64,000 nucleotides of DNA from Paralithodes platypus (Eukaryota; Arthropoda; Malacostraca; Decapoda; Lithodidae): contig CM064517.1 of the NCBI GenBank assembly GCA_032716605.1, positions 23,014,015 through 23,078,014 on the forward strand, read 5' to 3'. Positions 21,141 through 31,906 of the stretch are shown piece by piece. The notes under the pieces are model-generated. The model was not told the DNA's origin. It saw nothing but the letters and a program-made list of their open reading frames with translations, and did not search any database. The number at the start of each line of letters is the position of its first letter. The stretch's first letter is position 1. The position numbers and the translations under genes are program-made.

Positions 21141-22040
21141 CAATCCTCTCAGCATCAGCTAGGAAAGGCCCTAGAAAGCCGCCTTTGGCGGGGGGATAGC
21201 TCCCCTATTTCAACCCCTTTCGGGGTTGGGCACCCGCTAGATTATTAAGTAATACCCCAATCTTAACATTAATCATCAATTACAAACCCCAATGCACTTG
21301 AATAAACTAATGAAAGCATATGTTCCTCCCGGATTCCAACTCGGGACACTATATCAGACATACCCCCCTCCCAGGGGGTAAGGGGGCCTTCATCTAATGG
21401 TGGAGGAAAAAAGAATATGCCTCACGCATCCTACTGCGTGTCGTACAAGGCGAATAATAGGGGGTATGGCGATAGACTTGTGGACCAACAGCCATTACTA
21501 GACAATAAAGACTTTATCTTAGCACTGTCTTGGTATGGCACTGCCGAGGCTGGTGGGGTGTGGATAGGTGCCACAGGGGACCGAGTCTTACCTGGGCGCT
21601 GTTTGGAACCACACCTGTGTTGGCAACAGTGTTTGCATGTTGGAGCAGTGTTGGGGCAGGACTTTATTTGTCTATAGTCCAATTGCCTAATATACAGTAG
21701 AGTCTTGTTATGGTGCTGTCTTTTTGTAACACTGTTAAGGCTGGTGTGGTTGCAGATACTGCAGGTGCAAATGCTGCAGGGGGACTCTGTTGAGTCTTGC
21801 TGAGGCATGGTTAGCACTATACCAACATTAACCACAGTGATGACTTGGTGGGGCAGTGCTGTGGCGGGACTTTATTGTACTACAGTACACTCCAACTACT
21901 GAAAGGCAACCCCGTCTGAGCCGTTGCAATGCATGTAATGGAAAAATGACGTTAAACCAATGTATGTAGCCTATAATCTGTTGTGGTAGTTTGAACAGGT
22001 GACCCGAAATGTGAGGAAGGGGAGATGATTTTGATGTCCT
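21141..22040. other. Gene-free stretch with a possible tRNA-derived SINE piece
   Basis: Contains a small perfect hairpin CAACCCCTTTCGGGGTTG (about 21219-21236). It also has, on the minus strand, GAGTTGGAATCCGGGAGG (about 21335-21318), resembling a Pol III B box. The text next to it recurs at 43280-43340. 21520-21880 has degenerate repeated phrases (GCACTGTC..., GCTGGTG...). Nothing coding. Confidence 0.4.
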
Positions 22041-22075
22041 GCTCTCTCGCTCTTGCTCTCTCTCTCTCACTCTCA

Positions 22076-22107
<32 letters not shown>

Positions 22108-22170
22108 CTCACTCACTCACTCTTCCCCCTCTCTCTCTGTCTCACTCTCTCACACACACACACACACACA

Positions 22171-22205
<35 letters not shown>

Positions 22206-22247
22206 TCTCTCTCCTCTCACTCACTCTCTCTCTCTCACACACACTCA

Positions 22248-22297
<50 letters not shown>
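22041..22297. repeat. Mixed (TC)n and (AC)n microsatellite
   Basis: About 250 bases of alternating CT and CA dinucleotide blocks. Open frames here are Ser/Leu/His repeats with no biological meaning. Confidence 0.95.
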
Positions 22298-22300
<3 letters not shown>

Positions 22301-22426
22301 ATATCAATGTTGCAATGTTCTGGTGGGTCTAGTCACACCAGCCCCGGAACCAGACATACTCCTACGTAATATTATTTGTTCGACCAATCACATCACACAA
22401 AAAACGACATGGAATCACCCGTTGAA

Positions 22427-22800
22427 TTAAGGGGGGATGGTTCACTTTTTGGGAGATTTTTCCATGTATTCATTATTTGTCTAGTTTCCTCCCTAGACCT
22501 CCATCAAATTAAAAAAATAAATAAAAAACAAATCCATTAGATCCCCCTTCTAGATAAATTTGTACATTTTTCGGTAGAAAAATGTCCCGGCCGAAGGCCG
22601 TTTCTTTCAACATTACAGGCTCACTATCGTTCGCCAGGGAAAAAATCGACACCTAAATAGCACGAAAGGTCTACATATTGACGAAGAAATGGGGCGAAAG
22701 GTCTTAAAATCGACTAACTAAGGGGGCAAACATCTTAACATCTGAAAACTAATGGGGCTAAACATGAGGGAGAAAGGGGGCCAGAAAACCGGGCCATGGG
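22427..22800. mobile_element. TTAA-flanked MITE, family 1 copy
   Basis: It starts at TTAA (22427-22430) followed by GGGGGGATGG, and carries TAGTTTCCTCCCTAGACCTC, the AAATTTGTACATTTTTCGGT block and the GACACCTAAAT block shared by all family-1 copies. The right end near 22800 is mutated (no TTAA) and merges into the next copy. Confidence 0.65.
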
Positions 22801-24293
22801 GGATAGGCGTATTTATTTACTTATTTGTTTATCATGTCATTACTGTTTTAGTTTCTTCCCTAGACCTCCATCAAGCTTAAATATAACACCCTCGAGACCC
22901 CTTCAATATAACACCCTCGAGACCCCCTTCAATATAACACCCTCGAGACCCCCTTCAATATAACACCCTCGAGACCCCCTTCAATATAACACCCTCGAGA
23001 CCCCCTTCAATATAACACCCTCGAGACCCCCTTCAATATAACACCCTCGAGACCCCCTTCAATATAACACCCTCGAGACCCCCTTCAATATAACACCCTC
23101 GAGACCCCTTCAATATAACACCCTCGAGACCCCCTTCAATATAACACCCTCGAGACCCCCTTCAATATAACACCCTCGAGACCCCCTTCAATATAACACC
23201 CTCGAGACCCCCTTCAATATAACACCCTCGAGACCCCCTTCAATATAACACCCTCGAGACCCCCTTCAATATAACACCCTCGAGACCCCCTTCAATATAA
23301 CACCCTCGAGACCCCTTCAATATAACACCCTCGAGACCCCCTTCAATATAACACCCTCGAGACCCCCTTCAATATAACACCCTCGAGACCCCCTTCAATA
23401 TAACACCCTCGAGACCCCCTTCAATATAACACCCTCGAGACCCCCTTCAATATAACACCCTCGAGACCCCTTCAATATAACACCCTCGAGACCCCCTTCA
23501 ATATAACACCCTCGAGACCCCCTTCAATATAACACCCTCGAGACCCCCTTCAATATAACACCCTCGAGACCCCCTTCAATATAACACCCTCGAGACCCCC
23601 TTCAATATAACACCCTCGAGACCCCCTTCAATATAACACCCTCGAGACCCCCTTCAATATAACACCCTCGAGACCCCTTCAATATAACCCTCGAGACCCC
23701 CTTCAATATAACACCCTCGAGACCCCCTTCAATAACACCCTCGAGGCCCCCTTCAATATAACACCCTCGAGACCCCCTTCAATATAACACCCTCCAGACC
23801 CCCTCCATATAACACCCTCCCGACCCCTTCCATACAACACCCTCGAGACCCCCTTCAATATAACACCCTCGAGACCCCCTTCAATATAACACCCTCGAGA
23901 CCCCCTTCAATATAACACCCTCGAGACCCCCTTCAATATAACACCCTCGAGACCCCTTCAATATAACACCCTCGAGACCCCCTTCAATATAACACCCTCG
24001 AGACCCCCTTCAATATAACACCCTCGAGACCCCCTTCAATATAACACCCTCGAGACCCCCTTCAATAGAAATTGTACATGTTTCGGTAGAATAGTCCCGG
24101 CTTCCTCCTCAAGCTCGCTATCACGCGCCAGGGAGAAATCGACACCTAAATGGCACTATAGGTCTTAAAATTGACAACAAAATGTCGCGAAAGGTGTTAA
24201 AATCGCCAAACTAATGGGCCGAACTTCTTATAATAATCTTTTCAAAACTAGTGGGGAGAAGGGGGTCCAGAAAAACGGTCTGCCTCCCCTTAC
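22797..24293. mobile_element. Family 1 MITE expanded by a 26-bp satellite
   Basis: The outer parts match the 25222-25591 copy: left (22840-22879) CCCTAGACCTCCATCAAGCTT, right (24067-24293) AAATTGTACATGTTTCGGTA through CGGTCTGCCTCCCCTTA. The middle, only some 40 bp in the unexpanded copy, is replaced by about 1.2 kb of satellite. A third partial right end follows at about 24299-24361. Confidence 0.75.
22880..24066. repeat. 26-bp satellite array, about 45 units
   Basis: The unit AATATAACACCCTCGAGACC plus CCCTTC occurs about 45 times, with a 25-bp variant lacking one C. Each unit carries the palindrome CTCGAG. A degenerate patch at about 23680-23850 (missing bases, CCTCCAG for CCTCGAG) separates two very homogeneous blocks. 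Confidence 0.97.
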
Positions 24294-24477
24294 AATGTAA
24301 AAACTAATGGAGCTAAATATAAGGGTCAGGGGGCCCAGAAGAACTCAAACCTCCCCTTTAAGCTTCGGGAGTACCGGTATATGATAGTCATGGACTGGGA
24401 CCATATTGGAGTGTGGCCGATATGGCTAGCTGTTGTAATACCCCCATCCCCGACCCAATAACCAGTGCCCAATAACA

Positions 24478-24560
24478 CACTCACTCACTCTCTCTCTCTC
24501 TCACTCACTCCCTCTCTCTCTCATTCACTCCCTCTCTCTCTCTCTCTCACTCTCTCACTC
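24478..24560. repeat. (TC)n/(CACT)n low-complexity run
   Basis: CT-rich simple repeat of about 80 bases. Confidence 0.9.
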
Positions 24561-24619
24561 TGTGTGTGCAGTGAAGCACGGCCGGTATGGTTTGCAGTAG
24601 TAAGCGTACGGTGGTACCG

Positions 24620-24838
24620 TATCTTTCTCCGTACAGTACACAGGGATACCATGACCTCTATCCTCTGTAACTCAAAAAGGGCTAGAGCAAATTGGCTGTA
24701 AATTTCCACATATATTCCTTGACTGGTTCTTCCCAAATGGTAGAAATATTAGCTCGATTACTCTAGTTGTCTTTGAGTTACAGATGATGTTAGAGGTCAT
24801 GATTTATCGCCTACTTACAGCGAATAGACTATAGCCTC
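24620..24838. mobile_element. CTCTGTAACTC foldback MITE, most complete copy
   Basis: Left arm at about 24645-24675 (CATGACCTCTATCCTCTGTA, ACTCAAA). Right arm at about 24772-24815 (TTTGAGTTACAGATGATGTT, AGAGGTCATGA) is its inverse with a few inserted bases. The tip CTTACAGCGAATAGAC (24819-24834) matches the inverted tip at about 20080. Noncoding. Confidence 0.7.
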
Positions 24839-24858
24839 TGAATTCCTATTGTAACTAA

Positions 24859-25069
24859 AGCCGGTATCACACGAGCGCTTTTTCACTCAACATTTATCCT
24901 TAACACTGGTCTGGCAGCTTACGTGGTCAACATATAAAATATTTCGGTTGCCTAAATTCATCTATCATCAGTCTAGTTTCCGATACCGTTGCAAAATATT
25001 CCAGAAATGTTGCCAGAAAAATGTTGATTATCGAATGTTGACTATAAAAGCTCTCGTGTGATACCGGCA
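24859..25069. mobile_element. 211-bp MITE with TAACTAA target duplication
   Basis: The terminal inverted repeats are AGCCGGTATCACACGAG at the left and its complement CTCGTGTGATACCGGC at the right, about 24 bp with one or two mismatches. They are flanked by TAACTAA at 24852-24858 and 25070-25076. The length and 7-8 bp duplication fit a hAT-like non-autonomous element. Confidence 0.8.
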
Positions 25070-25221
25070 TAACTAATCCATGTATTGTCCTGGTATTCCT
25101 GCTGTTATGCTAATTTATACACAGTTATACATACATATACACATTGCATTTACATATACTGTATATTGTACATCCACGCATACATTACATATCTATTTAC
25201 ATATACGCTAGCCAGACTAAT

Positions 25222-25591
25222 TTAATGGGAGGCAGACAGTTTGTTTGGTCTATTAATTCATTTATTCATATACTTTTTTAGTTTCCTCCCTAGACCTCCA
25301 TCAAGCTTAGAAAACACCCCCTAGACCCCTCTTCAAGATAAATTTGTAAATTTTTCGGTAGAAAAAATTCCTGGCCAAAGGCCGGTTCCTCTTAAAATTG
25401 CAGGCTCGCTATTACTCGCCAGGAAATAATCGACACCTAAATGGCACGAAAGGTCTTAAAATTGACAACGAAATGGGGCGAAAGGTGTTAAAATCGCCAA
25501 ACTAATGGGCCGAACGTCTTATAACCTCAAAACTAGTGGGGCTTAACATTAGGGAGAAGGGGGTCCAGAAAAGCGGTCTGCCTCCCCTTAA
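25222..25591. mobile_element. TTAA-flanked MITE, family 1, best-preserved copy
   Basis: TTAA at 25222-25225 and 25588-25591. Inner ends TGGGAGGCAGAC and GTCTGCCTCCCC are inverted repeats. Contains all family-1 blocks, with a short unexpanded middle AAAACACCCCCTAGACCCCT that is the apparent source of the 26-bp satellite unit. Confidence 0.8.
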
Positions 25592-25998
25592 CCCTTTCTC
25601 TGCAGGTGACGTCCTGGCAAGTTACAGCAATTTCCAGGCTTTAAAAGCCTGTAAAAATTGAGGGTCAGTGGGCGGGAGCGTGAGGGGCCCACCTCCGACC
25701 CTCAGAGCACCGAGCGGTTCACTGAGGTTGACTGTGTCTCGCGCGGGTCTCTCTCTGTGTCTCCCAACAGTGTAGCCAAGCGAGCGAGTGTTACATAATA
25801 GCGGGTTTCCCGCGTTTCACTGGCACCACTGCGGGTGAACCAGACCACGTACGGGGCCCGTTCTGGTGTCAATTTGAAGCTATTCTCGCCTAGTTTTCGG
25901 CAGAATACACTTCATTTAATGCAGATGCTTGATTTATCATTCAGGAGTGCCTGAATATGCCCTAAATAGCCCAAAAATGGCCGCAGCCAAAGGGTTAA
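25588..25998. mobile_element. TTAA-flanked MITE, family 2
   Basis: Ends TTAACCCTTTCTCTGCAG and its inverse at GCCGCAGCCAAAGGGTTAA. The left TTAA is shared with the preceding element. The inside includes AGCGAGCGAG and GGCGGGAGCG; noncoding. The TTAA target and CCCTTT ends match piggyBac-type termini. Confidence 0.7.
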
Positions 25999-26304
25999 GG
26001 CAGTTGATATTGTATTATTTTTACTTATGTGTGATTAATAGTTATATGTTTGTTTTTCTAGGGTCTGTGACTGTAACTACATGTCTGTGTGCGTCGCTGG
26101 GGTCCTGTGTACACCAATTAGGACTGTGCACTTCCTGGGAACTCATGTGCACCCCATGATCTACATACGCACACCATCTTATTCAATTTTCAGTTGTCTA
26201 AATAAAATATGAATATTTGTAAACCCCACAAGTGTTTCTTTATGCCATTAACTATGTCAGTGAATGTTTTACTGAACTAAATTAAATAGATAAATAAATA
26301 TGCC

Positions 26305-26505
26305 TTAACCCCTTCAGCACCAAGACGCCTTCTTACCTTTGTTTCTGGCTAAAACTACATGATTGTCTGCAGTTTAAGAAGGACCAATGCTGCTAAGAGG
26401 GTTTATTGAGATCGTATTTACCCATTTGAGTCGTATAAGTAAAGAAAATCGTCTGAAGGTAACCAGAATATGATAAAAATTACGTATTGGTGGTGAAGGG
26501 GTTAA
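26305..26505. mobile_element. TTAA-flanked MITE, family 3
   Basis: 201 bp from TTAACCCCTTCAGCACCA to TGGTGGTGAAGGGGTTAA, inverted ends of about 17 bp. Noncoding. The 300 bases before it (25999-26304) and 330 after it (26506-26839) show nothing recognisable. Confidence 0.75.
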
Positions 26506-26839
26506 AAACAATAATTAATTTGTGTAAATATTAATACACAATAAAAAAACACCATAATTAACTATATAAAACATTAAAATAAAATAATCCTTTATTTTAC
26601 CAGTCATTAGACGATATTATTCAGTTTGGGAAGGATCGCTAGCAATTAAAGTGGTATTATCTATCTCAATTAACCTTCTAACTCCCCCAGAACCTTCCTA
26701 AACTTAATAAAACACACACTAACTACAAGATAAATGGCTAATATGCAAGGTGGAAAGATCGGGAGAAGTATGTAATAGTCACGATTCACATTATATAATA
26801 TCAGAACAGCCCCCGCATATCTTACTGTCCTAGAACACT

Positions 26840-27035
26840 TCATTTTTGTTCTATGTGAGTGAGGGAGACAAAAGGCCAGAATTGCCTGTGGCGAGTTTAA
26901 AGGAGTGTCAGGGCCAAAATGCCTGGACACACAGCTTTAAGCAATTTAAGTCATAGAAAGAGGGAAAAACTGATTCTGGGAGAGAGTTCCAGAGCTCAGC
27001 TGTTGAATAGAAGAAAGATTGAGAATAGCCCTAGG
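26840..27035 (-). mobile_element. LINE 3' fragment, family of 54871-55879
   Basis: Matches 17203-17420 and 54890-55100 (CTGATTCTGGGAGAGAGTTC, CAGAGCTCAGCTGTTGA). About 195 bp, minus orientation, no intact frame. Confidence 0.75.
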
Positions 27036-28892
27036 ACATCCCTCTGCGTGTCTTCCAACGTATACAGTATATTGATAATATATACTTGGTAAGTAAAGAA
27101 AGAGATACAAAAATAAATAATAATAATACAAATAAAAGATAATAATTAAGAAAAGGGAATAAGAGGAACATACGATAAAGATATGAGATGGAAAGAGAAA
27201 GTAAGTTGGAATAAGAAAAAAAACATGTAGGCGCCATCTAGTGTATAAACGGACAACTATCATTTATGGCCTAATAGGTAACGCCCCTTTTCAGAGAAAA
27301 GACGCCATTTTGGGGACAAAATAGCTCAATAGGCCACCTCCCGCCATCTTGAGGACCAAACAGCACTAAAAATGGCCAAAATCGTGTTAGTTCCCTCCTG
27401 GTACTCCCTGATCTTTTTCCCGCCATTGGACCCCTGGACCCACTACCTAACCCCCTCCCTCCCCCCTCCCAGGACTACATTAGCACAACACCCCTTCTTA
27501 TGATTTCCTGTTTGGGAGAGACTTTTACTCAAACCTAACCTCACGAAAATTGGGTCAAAATCTGGAATTTCTTACCCCCTGGTAATTTTCTGGTATAGTC
27601 CTGGGAGGGGGGGAGGGGCGTGGGTAGGGAGTCCAGGGGGAAAAATGGCGGGAACCTAAGTCAAGCTCAGGAACCATAGCTTATGATCTGCTGTTGGAAA
27701 AAGACCCAAATGTTAGGTTAGGTTTGATGTAAAGTGAGGTTTGGTGAGAGAGACCTGGGAGGGAGGCAGGGACACTGGCTCGATTTTGATCATTTTTCGT
27801 TTGCATAGAAGTCTCTCTCGAACAGCACATCATAAAGGGGGGTTGCTGTGCTGTCATAGGCCTGGGAGGGGGGTGGGTGGGGGTCTGGTAGGGGGTCCAG
27901 GGGGCAAAATGGCGGGAAAAGTGCTATCTCGCGAGGGTTGGTGCCTTCTTTCTTTCTAGCCATAATTGTCTGTTTATATTCTCACCTCTCATTCTTTATC
28001 ATTCATTTATTTTTATGAACTGACTTACATTTTCCTTTTTATTTATTCGTTTTTTCCCGCCAATTTGAGCAATTTTTTTGCCTCCAAAATGGCGCCCGAT
28101 GTCCAGGTTGTCCCCAAAATGGCGTCTGTTATGTCCCTCCAAAAATCCTATAACCAACTATATGACTACAAAATGGTGCCATATTTCACTATATTAGTAG
28201 TTGTAGCTTTGAGACCCGCACAGGGCTGTCCTCGAGCAGTATGATGTGACGAGGGTTAGTTTTTTCTTTTGATATAGGGAAAAGAAAACTACACGTGAAT
28301 TAAACTTTATTATATATGTTTGCAATGTTTATTAAGGATATTTATAGTTTGCATTACTATAAACTATTACCTTTATTTTGATAATAGCATTCATCTCTTC
28401 TCTGCTTTTGGTGTCAATATATGTATGTAAGTGTGTGCGTATGTGCAACTATGTGCGTTATACTTTTCGTGTATTCAAGGTATGTGCATATAGGCTAATT
28501 GTTTTCATGTATGTTGTGTTTTATGTCGAGTATGTACTGTATGTATGTGTCGTTCGTGTAGCCTATATGTACAGCATGTGTCTTGAATATGTATGTGTAT
28601 CAATGATAATACATAGGTGAAGAACAAGGTTTTATGATACAAAATGTTAAAGTTTATTCATCTTTATTTAATTACAAAATCACAGTAGTACAATTATTAT
28701 ATGAATACTGTACATAACACAGAAAGAACATGTTTCACATCTATCAATATGGCAATCAATAGTCAATTTCATGCAGCTTAGGAATAATCTATGGGAGTCG
28801 GGGACTTTATTGAGATAGTTGTATACCCATGTAGAGGTCTTTCCTAAGCTGAATATAATCGTCTAATGGTATAATTAAACACGGTAGTAAAG
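27036..28892. other. Gene-free stretch with nested inverted repeats
   Basis: No gene. A 16-bp perfect inverted pair GACGCCATTTTGGGGA lies at 27301-27316 and 28111-28126. Inside it, a C-rich arm of about 60 bp at 27414-27477 is inverted at 27596-27653 and again at 27861-27920 (CCTGGGAGGGGGG ... ATGGCGGGAA). This looks like one or more foldback elements. Confidence 0.55.
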
Positions 28893-29355
28893 GCAGGTAG
28901 GTAGGTATCTAGGTAGACAGACACACAGGCAGTCAGGCAGGTAGGTAGGAAGGCAACTAGGTAGGTAAGTGAGTGGGTAGGTAAGTAGGTGGGTGGGTCG
29001 GTAGGTAAGTAAGTGGGTAAATAGTGGATGGGATGGTAGGTAGGTAGGTACGTGGGTGGGTAGGTAGGCAAGTAGGTGGGTGGGTAGGTAGGTAGTTAGG
29101 TTGGTAAGTAAGTAAGTAGGTAGGTAAGTAAGTAGTTAGGTAGGTAAGTAAGTAGGTAGGCAGGTAAGATAAGGTAGGTAAGTAAGTAGGTAGGTAGGTA
29201 AGTAAGTAGGTAGGTAGGTAAGTAAGTAGGTAGGTAGTTAAATAAGTAGGTAGGTAGGTAAGTAAGTAGGTAGGTAGGTAGGTAGGTAAGTAAGTAAGTA
29301 GGTAGGTAGGTAGGTAAGTAAGTAGGTAGGTAGTTAGGTTGTTAAGTAGGTAGGT
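28893..29355. repeat. (GTAG)n/(GTAA)n tetranucleotide array
   Basis: About 460 bases of GTAG/GTAA units, with a local higher-order step GTAGGTAGGTAAGTAA in the right half. The left part is more degenerate. Confidence 0.95.
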
Positions 29356-29364
29356 AGCCCTAAC

Positions 29365-29940
29365 CTCTGCAACTCAAAAAAGTGGCTTTAGCAAAGGGAC
29401 TGTAAATTGGCACACCTATTCCCTATCTGACTCTTCCCAAATGGTTGAAATATTAGCTCGATTACTTTAGTCGTTTGTGAGTTGTTGTTGTTGCTGTTCC
29501 CCAGGCTGTCTGGCCGAGCAGCCCCAAGGTCCCGAGCAAGGCCAAGGCCATAACCGAGCGCCCCCACAGAACCCTCCTTGCTTACCACAAATAAAGCCCA
29601 GGTGACCGAAGCCACTCAAAGGCGGAGAGCTGAGGGTGCGGAAACGCCCGGGAAACCAAAGCCCCATCCAAGGCCCTGTGCCCCTCAGCAATTATGAAGG
29701 GAAAGTTGAGGGGCAAAGGAAAAATGTGACGCTTTGGCTCCCAATCTGTCAGGGTTGGCAGTAGGGAGGTCAATCCACGGAAAAGACGCCGTCACTTGAG
29801 ATCTAGAAAATATATAAGTAAAAGAAACAGTCAGAGTAAGCTATGGGTATGGCAGAGAACGCTCAACTCTCATTCTGATAGACCAGCCCATCAGCCAATC
29901 GTTTGTGAGTTATACAGGTTAATGTTCAAGAGCTTGTGGC
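29365..29940. repeat. CTCTGTAACTC family copy split by the AAC-tailed retroposon
   Basis: 29365-29483 matches the family at 20 and 24.7 kb. The family sequence resumes at 29899 (TCGTTTGTGAGTTATACAGG) after the retroposon insertion. Confidence 0.75.
29484..29898 (-). mobile_element. AAC-tailed retroposon (SINE-like), copy 2 with 13-bp duplication
   Basis: Flanked by TCGTTTGTGAGTT at 29471-29483 and 29899-29911. The tail is (AAC)n on the minus strand next to the left duplication. Body as in copies 1 and 3 (GAGCGCCCCCACAGAACCCT, AACGCCCGGGAAACCAAAG). Confidence 0.85.
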
Positions 29941-30289
29941 ATACTTATTTTGAATAGGGTACAGTATAAAAAAAAACACCACCACCAAACGAGGAAGGTG
30001 AAGACACGCAGACATTTCTGGCTATGTCATCAGTTCAGCCAAACCAGATGAGCTCCACACCGGAATTCTTATAGGGCAGGGACAAAGGATGAGGCAAACA
30101 CACACACTCCACCACCAACCAACAAGGGCCACGAGTGACAGATCAAGATTAAGGAACAAAAAATCACAGCGAGATGTAAAAATATAAAATGCACTACTGA
30201 GGGGAAGGCACACCACGAGGAACCAGTCAGGGCAGAAGCCACGTCACGGACAACACCAATACAAAGAACCCTAACCTCTATAACTCACA

Positions 30290-31577
30290 AACCTATCCTC
30301 ATACCGCCCCATAACACTCCTTTGCACCCCCTCCAAAGTATCAGAACGCCTCGTACTACAACTGACCACACACGCTCTACCCCTACCTAGCTCCAACACA
30401 ACATAGCTTCAGGCCACTACACTCCAAAAACACTCTTCTTACAGACCTTACACAAAGAGCTTTTGACGGCATCAGCTCCGATCACTACTTGCCACACTCG
30501 ACATTAGTAAAGCCTTCGATGCCATCCCCCGCCACAACCTAACAAATAAAATCTACAACACATCAAACATGCACAACATAAAAAGGTGGCTGGCCAACTT
30601 CCTAGCAGGCAGATGTGTACAAGTATAATTTGCCGCTCAGTTTATCTAGCATCAGAAACTTCACAAACGGCGTCCCGTAAGGATCCGTCCTGTCGCCCGC
30701 ACTCTTCAATCTGTATATGCATGATATACCTACACCCCACGCACCCCAAATAAATATAGCTTCCTACGCAGACGACCTAACACTCACATGCACACACCAA
30801 AGCCCAGACAGAGCAACACATCTCCTTCAACCCTACAGACACACTACATGACTGGTGCAGTATAAACAGACTCAAGTTGGCCCCAGCCAAATCCACTGCA
30901 ACCCTCCTCACAAGCTGGACAGCTGAATACAAAAACACCCCGCACCTCACCATAAACAACACCCCCCTAAGACACACACACGCACCCAAAATCCTTGTAG
31001 TAACATATAATACTCTAATGACATTCAAACAACATATCACAAACATAAAAAATAAACAGACACCCAGAACGCCATCAGGTCACTTGCTCACACCAAATTT
31101 GGACACAACAAAGAAACTACCACCACAGTATACAAACAATACATAAGATCAGTAATGGAATATGCAAGCCCTGCCTGGGCTTCTAACCTAGCTGAAACAT
31201 ATCACAAGGCCTTGCAGGCTATTTTGAATAAAGCCCTAAAAATCATCGCAGGCTGCACAGCTACTACACCTATAGATCACCTACATCAAGAAACCAAAGT
31301 CCTCAAAGTCAAATACCACCGGTTATGGGAGGTACCCGATTCTTGGCTGCAGCCTCCACAAACCAACACCACCCACTACACTACATGGCAGCACACCCAC
31401 AGACACCAAGGAATTACAATGTAAAACTTGCAAAATAAACAAACCAAAACTTGGACGAACACAGTACAGTATATCAAAACACCACCCAGCCCACAGTACT
31501 GTACCACACACAAATAGTCATCTCTCCCTCCCTGCCCACCCCAAACCAGCTTCCAGAAGCACATCCATACTCATATA
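30290..31577 (+). pseudogene. Degenerate LINE (Jockey-like) RT, 5' part of a copy split by DIRS B
   Basis: Recognisable in several frames: the YRPITLL-like start (about 30310), DISKAFDAIPRHNL (about 30500-30535), RWLANFLAGR (about 30585-30612), the pre-active-site block around 30665-30720, the active site SYADDLTLT (about 30762-30788), then MEYASPAWASNL (from 31155) and IIAGCTATTPIDHLH. Stops and frameshifts are frequent. It breaks at 31577 and resumes at 40276. A sister copy lies at 42490-43652. Confidence 0.8.
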
Positions 31578-31754
31578 TTTATTAGTGGCCCCTCCATCAT
31601 TGACGAACATGCCTATTACATAAGGCATCCTCTTCAAACACTAATCCGCCATAGTTTGAATCTACCGCGCAGAGCATTTAAAATCTGAGGAGCCTTCATC
31701 ATGAGCGCATGTGACCTCACTCTATGAATTGGGTTCTCACTACGAAAAAACTTC

Positions 31755-31756
<2 letters not shown>

Positions 31757-31806
<50 letters not shown>
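31757..31806 (+). repeat. 50-base poly(A) tract inside the DIRS B 5' terminal repeat
   Basis: Replaces the A-rich text with interspersed T, C and G found at this position in copy A and in the other end of copy B; a local expansion, or possibly an assembly length error. Confidence 0.9.
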
Positions 31807-31808
<2 letters not shown>

Positions 31809-31906
31809 ATCCAATAAGCTTTCCATCATATCGTGGATGTACTTGTGTGGATCTTTGACCAGACGCTGATTCAGGCGTCATTCTTCCTTCTCTGCTCTCA
31901 CCCCGC

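Noticed and set aside
21318..21340. tRNA gene
   Set aside because: Only a B-box-like stretch; no A box at the right distance and no cloverleaf. The same applies to 43315-43335.
22025..22430. Two long plus-strand open frames (114 and 125 codons)
   Set aside because: They are translations of (TC)n/(AC)n microsatellite and consist of Ser/Leu/His/Thr repeats.
22880..24066. CRISPR array
   Set aside because: The 26-bp units are contiguous with no spacers and lie in a eukaryotic MITE; it is a satellite.
25600..26160. Host exon suggested by GC-rich text and a 76-codon frame at 25929-26159
   Set aside because: The GC-rich part is bounded by TTAACCC/GGGTTAA and behaves as a MITE; no splice-site or protein support.
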